Below are positions 1 through 7,690 of a DNA stretch of 25,997 nucleotides, one piece after another. This stretch comes from Albidovulum sp. (GTDB lineage Bacteria; Pseudomonadota; Alphaproteobacteria; Rhodobacterales; Rhodobacteraceae), in NCBI GenBank assembly GCA_030837785.1, contig JAUQYA010000155.1, positions 1-25,997 of the forward strand, given 5' to 3'. The position numbers and the translations under genes were made by a program. Numbering within the stretch: position 1 is the stretch's first letter; every line of letters starts with the position of its first letter. Under the pieces are notes generated by a model that saw nothing but the letters and a program-made list of their open reading frames with translations, had not been told where the DNA came from and did not search any database.

Positions 1-1
1 G

Positions 2-703
2 CCGATGGTGGAAATCGGCGGCCGGCCGATCCTGTGGCACATCATGAAGATCTATGCCGCCCACGGCATCAACGACTTCATCGTCTGCTGCGGCTACAAG
101 GGCTATGTCATCAAGGAATACTTCGCCAACTACTACCTGCATGGCGCCGACGTGACCGTCGACCTGCGCAAGGGCGCGACCGAGATCATCAACAACCAGG
201 CGGAGCCCTGGCGCGTGACGCTGATCGACACCGGGCAGGACAGCATGACTGGCGGCCGGCTTCGCCGCGTGATGCCCCACCTGCGCGAGGAAGAGGCGTT
301 CTGCATGACCTACGGCGACGGGGTGGGCGACATCGACGTGTCGCGGCTCATGGCCTTCCACAAGGCACATGGCAAGATGGCGACGGTCACCGCGGTGCCC
401 CCCGCCGCCCGCTTCGGCCGGCTCGACATCGAGGAAGCACGGGTGCGCGAGTTCTCCGAAAAGCCCGCGGGCGACGGCGGGCTGATCAACGGCGGCTATT
501 TCGTCCTGTCGCCGAAGGTGGCGAAATACCTCGACGACGACGCGACCATCTGGGAACGCGCACCACTCATGGGGCTTGCCCGCGACGGCGAACTCATGGC
601 CTACGAACACAGGGGCTTCTGGCAGCCGATGGACACGATCCGCGAACGCCAGGAGCTTGAAGCGCATTGGGCGACCGGCAAGGCGCCCTGGAAAATCTGG
701 TAG
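2..703 (+). CDS. rfbF: Glucose-1-phosphate cytidylyltransferase (5'-truncated by window edge)
   Basis: This enzyme makes CDP-glucose from CTP and glucose-1-phosphate, the first step toward CDP-linked dideoxy or branched sugars for O-antigen or capsule. The visible protein starts inside the N-terminal nucleotidyltransferase fold at PMVEIGGRPILWHIMKIYAA. It keeps the family signatures INDFIVCCGYKGYVIKEYF and, at the C-terminus, the MDT..ER.ELE..W.TGKAPWKIW ending. The frame is open to base 2, so roughly the first 20-25 residues, with the G-G-x-G-T-R nucleotide loop, lie outside the window. The ATG at position 5 is internal, not the start. The stop is 40 bp before the C-methyltransferase gene on the same strand, consistent with one operon. 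The family assignment is firm. The final sugar cannot be read because the 4,6-dehydratase is not in the window. Confidence 0.95.
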   Translation, partial: PMVEIGGRPILWHIMKIYAAHGINDFIVCCGYKGYVIKEYFANYYLHGADVTVDLRKGATEIINNQAEPWRVTLIDTGQDSMTGGRLRRVMPHLREEEAFCMTYGDGVGDIDVSRLMAFHKAHGKMATVTAVPPAARFGRLDIEEARVREFSEKPAGDGGLINGGYFVLSPKVAKYLDDDATIWERAPLMGLARDGELMAYEHRGFWQPMDTIRERQELEAHWATGKAPWKIW

Positions 704-743
704 AACGCCGGGCCCACTTCGACGATCAGGAGACCAGTGAGTC

Positions 744-1979
744 ATGAGTTACCCTAGATGCCGGCATTGCGGCACCGAAATGCCGCTGACGCTTGTCGAC
801 CTCGGCCTGTCGGCCGTGGCCAATTCCTATGTGCCGATGGCGAGGGCGGCAGAGCCCGAGCCGAAATATCCCCTTCACGTCCGGGTTTGCGAAAGCTGCT
901 GGCTGGTGCAGGTCGACGAGGACGTGCCGCCGGCGAAGATCTTCAACGAGACCTACGCCTATTTCTCGTCCTTCTCCGACAGCTGGCTGGCGCACGCCCG
1001 CGCCTATGCCGAGACGATGGCCGAAAGGCTCGCCCTCGGTCCGTCGAGCCTGGTGATCGAGATCGCCTCGAACGACGGCTATCTGCTGAAGAACTTCGTG
1101 GCCCGCGGCATCCCGGTCCTCGGGATCGAGCCCTCCGGCTCGGTCGCGGCGGCGGCCGAGAAGATCGGCGTGCCGACGCTTGTCGAGTTCTTCGGCGAGG
1201 CGCTGGCGAAGCGGCTCCATGACGAGGGCAGGCGGCCCGACCTGATCTGTTCGGCCAACGTGCTGGCGCATGTGCCCGACATCGACGATTTCGTCGCCGG
1301 CGTGGCGCGGCTTCTGACCGGCGAGGCAGTCTATACCGTCGAATTCCCCCACCTCCTGAGGCTGATCGAGGAGGTGCAGTTCGACACGATCTATCACGAA
1401 CACTATTCCTACCTCTCGCTTCTCGCCGTCGAGACGGTGTTCGCCCGCCACGGCCTGCGCGTCTTCGACGTGGAGGAACTGCCGACCCACGGTGGCAGCT
1501 TGCGCGTCTTTGCCTGCCTGAAGGGCGCCTCCCACCGCGAAGGGTCGGGTCTCGCCAGGGTGCGGGCCGACGAAGCCGCCGCCCGGCTCGGCAGCGCCGG
1601 GGGCTACGCCGGCTTCTCCCGGAAGGTGGAGGCGGTGCGCGACGGGCTTCTGGATTTCCTGAGAAACGCGAAGGCGCAGGGCAAGCGCGTCGCGGCCTAT
1701 GGCGCCGCGGCCAAGGGCAACACGCTTCTGAACTACTGCCGGATCGGCCCGGATCTCGTCGAATACTGCGTCGACCGCAACCCGGCCAAGCAGGACACGC
1801 TCTTGCCCGGCAGCCGCATCCCCGTCTTCGATGTCGAGGAACTGCGCAAGCGCCCGCCCGATTTCGTGCTGATCCTGCCGTGGAACCTGAAGGCCGAGGT
1901 GATCCGGCAACTGGCGGACCTGCGCGCGGGCGGCACCCGCTTCGTCACCGCCGTGCCCTCGATCTCGGTCACCGCATGA
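744..1979 (+). CDS. SAM-dependent sugar C-methyltransferase with N-terminal zinc-binding domain
   Basis: The 411-residue protein has the three-part build of nucleotide-sugar C-methyltransferases (TylCIII/TcaB9 type). First comes a zinc-knuckle domain with CxxC pairs at C6/C9 and C49/C52. Next is a class I SAM fold with the motif VIEIASNDGYLLKNF near residues 104-118. A C-terminal domain with AAYGAAAKGNTLLNY follows, typical of Methyltransf_14. The catalytic-region block FDTIYHEHYSYLS (about 213-225) is intact; its histidines serve as base and substrate contacts in characterised relatives. The start has an AGGAG about a dozen bases upstream. The stop overlaps the next start by four bases (ATGA). 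The likely role is adding a methyl branch to a 4-keto-6-deoxy NDP-sugar, CDP-linked if it acts with RfbF. The family is sure; the exact substrate is inference. Confidence 0.92.
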   Translation: MSYPRCRHCGTEMPLTLVDLGLSAVANSYVPMARAAEPEPKYPLHVRVCESCWLVQVDEDVPPAKIFNETYAYFSSFSDSWLAHARAYAETMAERLALGPSSLVIEIASNDGYLLKNFVARGIPVLGIEPSGSVAAAAEKIGVPTLVEFFGEALAKRLHDEGRRPDLICSANVLAHVPDIDDFVAGVARLLTGEAVYTVEFPHLLRLIEEVQFDTIYHEHYSYLSLLAVETVFARHGLRVFDVEELPTHGGSLRVFACLKGASHREGSGLARVRADEAAARLGSAGGYAGFSRKVEAVRDGLLDFLRNAKAQGKRVAAYGAAAKGNTLLNYCRIGPDLVEYCVDRNPAKQDTLLPGSRIPVFDVEELRKRPPDFVLILPWNLKAEVIRQLADLRAGGTRFVTAVPSISVTA

Positions 1980-2842
1980 GCGGCGCCCGCGTCCTCCTGA
2001 CCGGGGCGACCGGCCTCATCGGCCGGCACTGTGCCGCTCCGCTGGAGGAGGCGGGCTTCACCGTCGTCGCCGCCTCGCGGGCCAGCGGCGACGATCTCCT
2101 GGCCGATCCCGAAGGGGTCGTGGCGCGGGCCGGGGCGGACCACCTGGTCCACCTCGCCTGGGCCGACGGCGCGAAGGACCGCTGGTCCGCGCCCGCCAAC
2201 CTCGACTGGGTGGGGGCAAGCCTGCGGCTTCTCCGCGCCTTCGCCGCGGCGGGGGGCAGGCGCGCGGTCATGGCGGGGTCCTGCGCCGAATACGACTGGA
2301 CCGGGGCGGGGCACCTGGCCGAGGACGCCCCCCTCCGCCCCGCCACGCTCTATGGCGCCGCCAAGGCCGCGACCGGCATCGCCGCCGTGGCGGGGGCAAA
2401 GGCGCTCGGCGTCTCGCTCGCCTGGGCGCGGATCTTCTTCGTCTACGGGCCCGGAGAGCCCGAGGGCCGGCTGTTCGGCGATCTGATCCGCGGGCTTGCC
2501 GCGGGGCGCGAGGTCGCCTGCACCGACGGGCTCCAGCGGCGCGATTTCCTCCATGCAGGCGACGTCGGCCGGGCGCTGGCCGCGGTGCTGCAAAGCCCGG
2601 CGGAGGGGCCGGTGAACATCGGCTCGGGCCGGGCGGTCGCGGTGGCCGAGATGATCGGCGAGATCGCCCGCCAGATCGGCCGGCCCGACCTTGTCCGACT
2701 CGGCGCGCGGCCGCGCCCGCCGGGCGACCCGGCGCTGATCGAGGCCGCCACCGGCCGGCTCGACGGGACGGGCTTCCGCCCCGCCCACGACACGACCACG
2801 GGCATCCGCGCGGTGCTGCAATCCGAAAAGGTGCTTGCATGA
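1976..2842 (+). CDS. NAD(P)-dependent nucleotide-sugar epimerase/reductase (extended SDR)
   Basis: This is an extended short-chain dehydrogenase of 288 residues. It has the TGATGLIG dinucleotide-binding motif at residues 9-16 and the catalytic YGAAK (Y126, K130). VYGPGEPEG and RRDFLHAGDVGRA are typical of sugar epimerases/dehydratases. I chose the ATG at 1976 because it places the Rossmann motif right at the N-terminus and overlaps the preceding stop (ATGA). An in-frame upstream start would add 32 arginine-rich residues that read as antisense-type low-complexity sequence. In an rfbF/C-methyltransferase context it most likely reduces or epimerises the 4-keto-6-deoxy sugar after methylation. 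An epimerase of another NDP-sugar is equally possible from sequence alone. The stop overlaps the GtrA start by four bases. Confidence 0.88.
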   Translation: MSGARVLLTGATGLIGRHCAAPLEEAGFTVVAASRASGDDLLADPEGVVARAGADHLVHLAWADGAKDRWSAPANLDWVGASLRLLRAFAAAGGRRAVMAGSCAEYDWTGAGHLAEDAPLRPATLYGAAKAATGIAAVAGAKALGVSLAWARIFFVYGPGEPEGRLFGDLIRGLAAGREVACTDGLQRRDFLHAGDVGRALAAVLQSPAEGPVNIGSGRAVAVAEMIGEIARQIGRPDLVRLGARPRPPGDPALIEAATGRLDGTGFRPAHDTTTGIRAVLQSEKVLA

Positions 2843-3255
2843 TTTCCGCCCTGCGCGACCGGCCCGACCTCTGGCGCTTCGTCAAGTTTCTCTTCGTCGG
2901 CGTCGTCAACACCGGCTTCGGCTTCGCGGCCTACGCCTTCTTTCTCAAGGTGGTGGGCTTCAATCCCCATCTGGCGCTGGCCTGCGCCTATGTGATCGGG
3001 GTGATCTGGAACTTCATGACCCATTCCAGGGTGGTGTTCCACTCGGGCAGCGTCTGGCGGCTGCCGCTCTACGCCATCACCTACACGGTGATCTATTCGA
3101 TCAACGCCTTCCTGCTTGAGCACATGATCTCCGACGTCGGTGTCTCCGACCTCTGGGCCCAGGCGATCCTGGTCTTCCCGATGGCGATGCTGACCTTCGT
3201 CGGGGTCTCGATCGTGCTGACGGGCCGGCTTCCGTTCCTCGGCGGCGCGAAGTGA
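2839..3255 (+). CDS. gtrA: GtrA-family polytopic membrane protein (putative lipid-linked sugar flippase)
   Basis: The 138-residue hydrophobic protein has four predicted membrane helices. It opens with the family pattern RFVKFLFVGVVNTGFGFAAY and carries the conserved YVIGVIWNFMTHSRVVF segment between helices 2 and 3. GtrA proteins are thought to translocate polyprenyl-phosphate-linked glucose or related sugars across the inner membrane during O-antigen, teichoic or arabinogalactan modification. The start overlaps the upstream stop by four bases, so it is translated with the sugar-biosynthesis genes. Its expected partners, a GT2 polyprenyl-phosphate glycosyltransferase and a GT-C transferase, lie just downstream but on the opposite strand. 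The family is confident; the transported sugar is unknown. Confidence 0.9.
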   Translation: MISALRDRPDLWRFVKFLFVGVVNTGFGFAAYAFFLKVVGFNPHLALACAYVIGVIWNFMTHSRVVFHSGSVWRLPLYAITYTVIYSINAFLLEHMISDVGVSDLWAQAILVFPMAMLTFVGVSIVLTGRLPFLGGAK

Positions 3256-3276
3256 CGGCAGGGGCGGCGCGGGGGG

Positions 3277-5343
3277 TCAGTCCCGCCCGTCGCGCGCCCG
3301 CCAGCCGGCGTCGAAGCGGATGATCTCGCGCCCCGGGAAGGCGGCCTTCAGCGCCGCCTCGTCGAGCGTTCCGGTGTCGAGCAGGAAGATCGGCCGGTCG
3401 GGCGCGAGCCAGGGGTCGTTGAGCATGAAGGCAGAGCCGGGCTCGCCGTTCTTCGCCACCAGCACGATCGCATTGCCGAACCCGCCCGAGGCCAGCGCCT
3501 TGCGATAGCTCGCGTGGAAATTGCCGTATTCGTGGTATTTCATCGCCCCGCGCCAGGGCGTGAAGACCAGAAGCCCGAACAGGCAAGACAGCGCGAGGAT
3601 CGAATCGATCCGCACATGGGCGCCGTCCTCGTCGGGGAACCGCGCGCGCAGCGCGTCGTATCCCCGCGCCGAGAGGTAGAACAGCGGGAAGGCCGCGAGG
3701 AACCAGTAGCGCGGGCCGAAATAGTAGCTGTCGGCGAACCAGTAGAACGCCAACACCAGGATGACCGTCGCCGCGACCGCCACCATCACCCAGTCGAACA
3801 CCCGCTTGCCCCGCGTCCACAGGAAGAACGCGTAGAGAAGCGCAAGCGACCCCACCGACCAGCCCAGGAGGTCGAACTGAAGGCTCGCGGTCAGGTTGAT
3901 GGTGTTCAGCACCGCCTCTACCGGCCCGTGCCCCGGCCAGAGGTCGAGCCGCCCCCAGCCGCCCGGCGGTCCGATGTCGGGCCCGAAGCCGAAGGCATTG
4001 GCCCCCGGCGCCCAGTGCCCGTCGAGATAGTCGCTGAGCGCCATCCGCAGGGGCGAGCCGGTCATCGCGAGGTTGTGGAGGAGGAGAATCGCCCCGGTGA
4101 CGACGCAGCCCGCCGCATAGACCGCCGCCCGTGCCACCGACCCGCGCGGCCCCGCCAGCACCCAGAGCCCGGTGAGCCCGCCCAGGATCAGCCCGTCGAG
4201 CGGCCGCGTCAGGAAGATCCAGCCGAACGCGAGCCCGGCCGCGAACAGCCGCCGGCCGGCGCGCTGCGCCCCCTCGGCCCGGATCACCATCCACCAGCCG
4301 AAGAGCATCAGCGTCAGCGTCAGCGTGTGCGGCATCAGCGAGGCCGCCGCCGCCAGGAGCCAGGGCGATGACGCCATCATCAGCGCGACGAGATCGGCCT
4401 GGTCGCGACCGAGGCGTCTCAGCGCGATGGCGTAGGCCAGAAGCACCGAAAGACCGGCGAGGATCGGGTTCAGCAGCCACGGCACCCCGAGCGCCGCGAA
4501 AGGCGCGAGCGCCAGCGGCCAGCCCGGCACCGAGGTCGAGAACCAGCGCCCGTCGCGGACCTGAAGAAGGTAGTAGTCGAGCCCCGGCTGCGCCGCCTCG
4601 GGCGGTGCGGGAACCGACAGCGCGCCCCCTGCGAAGGTGTGCGCCTGGAAGAGGTAGGCGACCTCGTCCTCGACGTGGGGCAGATGCTGGAAGGCGAAGG
4701 CGCCGAGCGCGAGGCTCGCCGCCACCGTGAAACCCGCGGGCGCCACCGGCGACAGCCGGTAGAGTCCGCTCACCGGGCTTTTCACCAGGCTCATGGCGAT
4801 CAGCACGACCAGATGCAGCGCCAGGAGCGCGCCGCCCACCACCACATGCGCCGCATAGGCCGCCCCGGCGCCGCGGCCGACGTAGTTCAGGATCGGCGAG
4901 GCAAAAAGCGTGGTCAGCGCCAGGAAGATGGCGATCCGCCCCCAGCCGAGCCTCAGCCCCGCCTCGGCCGCAAGCCGCCCGATCCCCAGCCGGGCAAGCA
5001 CGGCAAGCGCAACCGCGACCTCTGCCGCCATCACCGCGACGGCAATCCATTCGCGCCCGTTCTGTGGCTTCAGGTGCAGCGCCGGGAACCACAGCGGCTC
5101 GGTCATGTAAAGCTGCGCGGCCCCGCCGGTGAGGAAGAAGAAGCCCAGAATCGCGAACCGGCCCGCCCCCCGCCTGAGCGACTGGCCGGCGACGAAAAGC
5201 GCCAGCGCCAGAACCGACAGCGCCCAGCGGTCGATCGGCTCCAGCGCCAGCGGCAGGAACAGCGCGGCCGGCAATGTGGCCACGCCCAGGGCCGCAAGCA
5301 CGAGCCCCGGCAGTCCGGCGGGACGGGACGGGGTGGCCATCAT
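3277..5343 (-). CDS. GT39-like integral membrane glycosyltransferase (GT-C fold)
   Basis: The 688-residue protein has a dozen or so hydrophobic helices and a soluble C-terminal tail of about 100 residues. The first large loop contains HVEDEVAYLFQAHTFAGG, matching the acidic loop of GT-C enzymes (PMT/ArnT-like) whose Asp/Glu binds the polyprenyl-phosphate sugar donor. Conserved internal pieces are VPGWPLALAPF, SLMPHTLTLTLMLFGWW and FLTRPLDGL. Its ATG overlaps the stop of the GT2 gene by four bases, so the two are coupled: GT2 would make the lipid-linked donor on the cytoplasmic side, and this enzyme would transfer the sugar on the periplasmic side. The acceptor is not identifiable. It ends 21 bp from the end of gtrA in convergent orientation, with no clear terminator in the gap. 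Confidence 0.85.
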   Translation of the reverse strand: MMATPSRPAGLPGLVLAALGVATLPAALFLPLALEPIDRWALSVLALALFVAGQSLRRGAGRFAILGFFFLTGGAAQLYMTEPLWFPALHLKPQNGREWIAVAVMAAEVAVALAVLARLGIGRLAAEAGLRLGWGRIAIFLALTTLFASPILNYVGRGAGAAYAAHVVVGGALLALHLVVLIAMSLVKSPVSGLYRLSPVAPAGFTVAASLALGAFAFQHLPHVEDEVAYLFQAHTFAGGALSVPAPPEAAQPGLDYYLLQVRDGRWFSTSVPGWPLALAPFAALGVPWLLNPILAGLSVLLAYAIALRRLGRDQADLVALMMASSPWLLAAAASLMPHTLTLTLMLFGWWMVIRAEGAQRAGRRLFAAGLAFGWIFLTRPLDGLILGGLTGLWVLAGPRGSVARAAVYAAGCVVTGAILLLHNLAMTGSPLRMALSDYLDGHWAPGANAFGFGPDIGPPGGWGRLDLWPGHGPVEAVLNTINLTASLQFDLLGWSVGSLALLYAFFLWTRGKRVFDWVMVAVAATVILVLAFYWFADSYYFGPRYWFLAAFPLFYLSARGYDALRARFPDEDGAHVRIDSILALSCLFGLLVFTPWRGAMKYHEYGNFHASYRKALASGGFGNAIVLVAKNGEPGSAFMLNDPWLAPDRPIFLLDTGTLDEAALKAAFPGREIIRFDAGWRARDGRD

Positions 5344-6329
5344 GCCTTGTGCGACGCCAGCGACGCGACCCGCCCGCTCGGCCGCCCCGGCGCGGAAATG
5401 TTGATCAGCTCGCGCTCGATCACCGTCGGGCCGCCGCGCACCTGGTTGTGGATCGCGGTGATGTATTCGCCCAGCATCCCGATGAACAGAAGCTGGATGC
5501 CCGACAGGAAGAATAGCGCGACGATCATCGTCGTGGTCCCGCGCGGCGCGTTGCCGATGCCGAGGAACCAGGCCACGACAGTGAAGATCGAGAACAGGAT
5601 CGAGAAGACCGCGATGCCGGATCCGACAAGGGTGCAGAACCGCATCGGCGCCTTGGTGAAGGCGAAGATCGCGTTCAGCGCCTGGTCGACCAGCATCATC
5701 AGGTTGTGCTTGCTGACGCCGCGCTTCCGCGCCTTCCAGGTGTAGGGGATGATCACCTTCTTGAACCCGACCGAGGCGATGATGCCGCGGATATAGGGGT
5801 AGTGGTCGTTGTGGCTGAGCACCGCGTCGAGGACCTTGCGGTCGACAAGCTGGAACTCTCCGACATCGGGCGACAGCTCGAAATCCGACAGCCAGTTGAT
5901 GATCCGGTAGAAGGCCTTGCGGGCCGAGCGCAGGACGAAACCCTCCTCGCGCGTTGATCGCGCGCCCGCGACCACCTCATAGCCGCTTTCCCACAGCCGC
6001 ACGAACTCCGGCAGGTGCTCGGGCGGGTCCTGGAGGTCGACCGGCAGCATGCAGAGCGTGGCGTCACCCGTGGAATGCCTGAGCCCGTTGAAGGTGGAGC
6101 GGTAGACCCCGAAGTTGCGCGAATTGACCACGACCTTGACCGAGGGGTCTTTCGCCGCGATGCCGCGCAGGATTTCCACCGTCCGGTCCTGGGAGGCGTT
6201 GTCGACGAAGATGTGCTCGCGCGCGTAGCCCGGCAGGTCGCGCTCGAAGATCGCCTTCACCGTCTCGTAGCAGGTCTCGACGTTGTCTTCCTCATTGTAG
6301 CAGGGCGAGACGACGGTGATCTTCTTCAT
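5340..6329 (-). CDS. Polyprenyl-phosphate glycosyltransferase, GT family 2 (GtrB/DPM1-like)
   Basis: The 329-residue protein starts with the GT-A nucleotide-binding segment KKITVVSPCYNEEDNVE. It has the DNASQDRT loop and the metal-binding D-L-Q-D of PVDLQDPPE. YTWKARKRGVSKHNLM is a late-domain signature of GtrB, DPM1 and ArnC-type enzymes. Two C-terminal transmembrane helices follow (about residues 230-290), as in GtrB. It should transfer a sugar from a nucleotide donor to undecaprenyl phosphate on the cytoplasmic face. It is the first gene of the minus-strand pair with the GT39-like protein. No strong Shine-Dalgarno sequence is seen before its ATG. Which sugar it uses cannot be told from sequence; glucose is the usual case for GtrB. 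Confidence 0.92.
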   Translation of the reverse strand: MKKITVVSPCYNEEDNVETCYETVKAIFERDLPGYAREHIFVDNASQDRTVEILRGIAAKDPSVKVVVNSRNFGVYRSTFNGLRHSTGDATLCMLPVDLQDPPEHLPEFVRLWESGYEVVAGARSTREEGFVLRSARKAFYRIINWLSDFELSPDVGEFQLVDRKVLDAVLSHNDHYPYIRGIIASVGFKKVIIPYTWKARKRGVSKHNLMMLVDQALNAIFAFTKAPMRFCTLVGSGIAVFSILFSIFTVVAWFLGIGNAPRGTTTMIVALFFLSGIQLLFIGMLGEYITAIHNQVRGGPTVIERELINISAPGRPSGRVASLASHKA

Positions 6330-6668
6330 GTGCTGAAATCCGGTTTGCTCTCAATCGGCCCCGCGGGCGCCGCCACGAACCCTCTGCCGGCCGCCGGGGG
6401 CCGACTCGTCCTCTCGGGAGATTAGCGCAAGTCGTCGCCGGGCATAGGGAAATTCGCGCCGGCGGGCGCCGGCGCAGCGGCGAACGCCCGGAAATCCGGC
6501 CGCATCCCCCCGATTGTCGATGGTCCGGGAACAGCGCCGCTCCGATCCGCGCCCCGGCACCGCGGTGTCGCTGGCGGCGGTGTTTCGCAAAAGGCACAAA
6601 GGCATTCGTGAAATGCAAATTGTCGGCGGCCCGTGCAGGTATAGTCAGGGGCGAAAACGGAGGATGCC
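6330..6668. other. Intergenic region between divergent GT2 gene and carnitine operon
   Basis: These 339 bases lie between two divergent genes. I see no protein gene in them: open frames here are arginine/proline-rich and lack ribosome sites. The first 200 bases are GC-rich with self-complementary runs such as CGCCGGCGGGCGCCGGCG. The last 80 bases are more AT-rich and carry the candidate promoter and dyad listed separately for the operon. The minus-strand promoter of the glycosyltransferase pair should also be here but is not recognisable. Confidence 0.6.
6602..6663 (+). promoter_or_regulatory. Candidate promoter, dyad operator and RBS of the carnitine/butyrobetaine operon
   Basis: TATAGT at 6640-6645 matches five of six bases of a sigma-70 -10 box and would start transcription near 6652. 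No good -35 is present at the right distance, which suggests an activated promoter. An inverted repeat, GCATT-n5-AATGC (6602-6616), sits where the -35 and an activator or repressor would bind. GGAGG at 6659-6663 is a strong ribosome site six bases before the ATG at 6669. The RBS is clear; the -10 and the operator are inference. Confidence 0.4.
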
Positions 6669-7583
6669 ATGCCGCTGACCATGAACCGCGAGGTCTTCAT
6701 CACCTGTGCCGTGACCGGATCGGGAGGCACCCAGGACCGCAGCCCGCATGTCCCGCGCTCGCCCGCGCAGATCGCCGATGCCGCCATCGCGGCGGCGAAG
6801 GCGGGGGCGGCGATCGTGCACTGCCACGTCCGCGACCCGGAGACAGGCAAGCCCTCGCGCGATCCGAAGTATTACCGCGAAGTCACGGAACGCATTCGCG
6901 ATTCCGCCACCGACGTGGTCCTGAACCTGACCGCCGGCATGGGCGGCGACATCGTCTTCGGCGGCGTCGAATCGCCGCTGCCGCCGATCAGGGGAACCGA
7001 CATGGTTGGCGCGACCGAGCGCATGGAGCATGTCGCCGAGTGCCTGCCGGAAATCTGCACGCTCGACTGCGGCACGATGAACTTCGCCGAGGCCGACTAC
7101 GTGATGACCAACACGCCCGGCATGCTCCGCGCGATGGGCGGCATGATGACCGCGCTCGGCGTGAAGCCGGAAATCGAGGCCTTCGACACCGGTCATCTCT
7201 GGTTTGCCAGGGAACTGGTGAAGGAAGGCGTGCTGACCGGCCCCGCGCTCGTCCAGCTTTGCATGGGCGTGCCCTGGGGCGCGCCGAACGACCTCAACAC
7301 CTTCATGGCGATGGTCAACAACGTGCCCGCCGACTGGAACTGGTCGGCCTTCTCGCTCGGCCGCGACCAGATGGCCTATGTCGCGGCGGCGGTGCTGGCC
7401 GGCGGCAACGTCCGGGTCGGGCTCGAGGACAACCTCTGGCTCGGCAAGGGCCAGCTCGCCACCAACGCGCAACTGGTCGAGCGCGCGGTGACGATCATCG
7501 AGAACATCGGGGCCCGGGTGATCGGGCCGGACGAGGTCCGGGCGAAGCTCGGGCTGACCAAGCGGGCGCCCCGGGCGCGCTGA
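6669..7583 (+). CDS. BKACE family enzyme, probable 3-dehydrocarnitine cleavage (DUF849)
   Basis: This 304-residue TIM-barrel protein belongs to the beta-keto acid cleavage enzyme family. These Zn-dependent enzymes condense a beta-keto acid with acetyl-CoA and split off acetoacetate plus a new CoA ester. The metal site is visible: H51 and H53 in VHCHVRDPETG, and E253 in VRVGLEDNLW. The ITCAVTGSG start motif and LTAGMGG also fit. The next gene encodes carnitine 3-dehydrogenase, so the likely substrate is 3-dehydrocarnitine, giving betainyl-CoA and acetoacetate; this pairing is established for the family. It is the first gene of the operon, with GGAGG six bases before the ATG. The family is certain; the substrate rests on gene context. 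Confidence 0.92.
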   Translation: MPLTMNREVFITCAVTGSGGTQDRSPHVPRSPAQIADAAIAAAKAGAAIVHCHVRDPETGKPSRDPKYYREVTERIRDSATDVVLNLTAGMGGDIVFGGVESPLPPIRGTDMVGATERMEHVAECLPEICTLDCGTMNFAEADYVMTNTPGMLRAMGGMMTALGVKPEIEAFDTGHLWFARELVKEGVLTGPALVQLCMGVPWGAPNDLNTFMAMVNNVPADWNWSAFSLGRDQMAYVAAAVLAGGNVRVGLEDNLWLGKGQLATNAQLVERAVTIIENIGARVIGPDEVRAKLGLTKRAPRAR

Positions 7584-7690
7584 GCGTCGGGGCGGCTGTC
7601 GGGACGGATGCCCGACGCAAAACCGACGCAGAACCGACGCGGGCGGGACGGCAGACACGGGCCCCGAAGGGGCGGGAAAGGGAGGGGCGC
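7584..7690 (+). repeat. Short spacer with 11-bp-phased CCGACGC repeats and an inverted repeat
   Basis: The 107-base gap between the BKACE and carnitine dehydrogenase genes holds three CCGACGC copies at 7612, 7623 and 7634, spaced exactly 11 bases apart (units CCGACGCAAAA, CCGACGCAGAA, CCGACGC). The first copy also pairs with GCGTCGGG at 7584-7591 (arms 7584-7591 and 7611-7618). The gap ends with a GGGAGGGG ribosome site before the ATG at 7691. It could be a binding-site cluster, a processing hairpin or a small tandem duplication. Confidence 0.5.

Noticed and set aside
726..1910. 394-codon minus-strand open frame over the C-methyltransferase
   Set aside because: Shadow of a gene with clear zinc, SAM and catalytic motifs on the other strand.
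6608..7690. In-frame 361-codon extension of the carnitine dehydrogenase frame
   Set aside because: It overlaps the BKACE gene in another frame, is Arg/Gly-rich and lacks any motif; a good ribosome site precedes the ATG at 7691.
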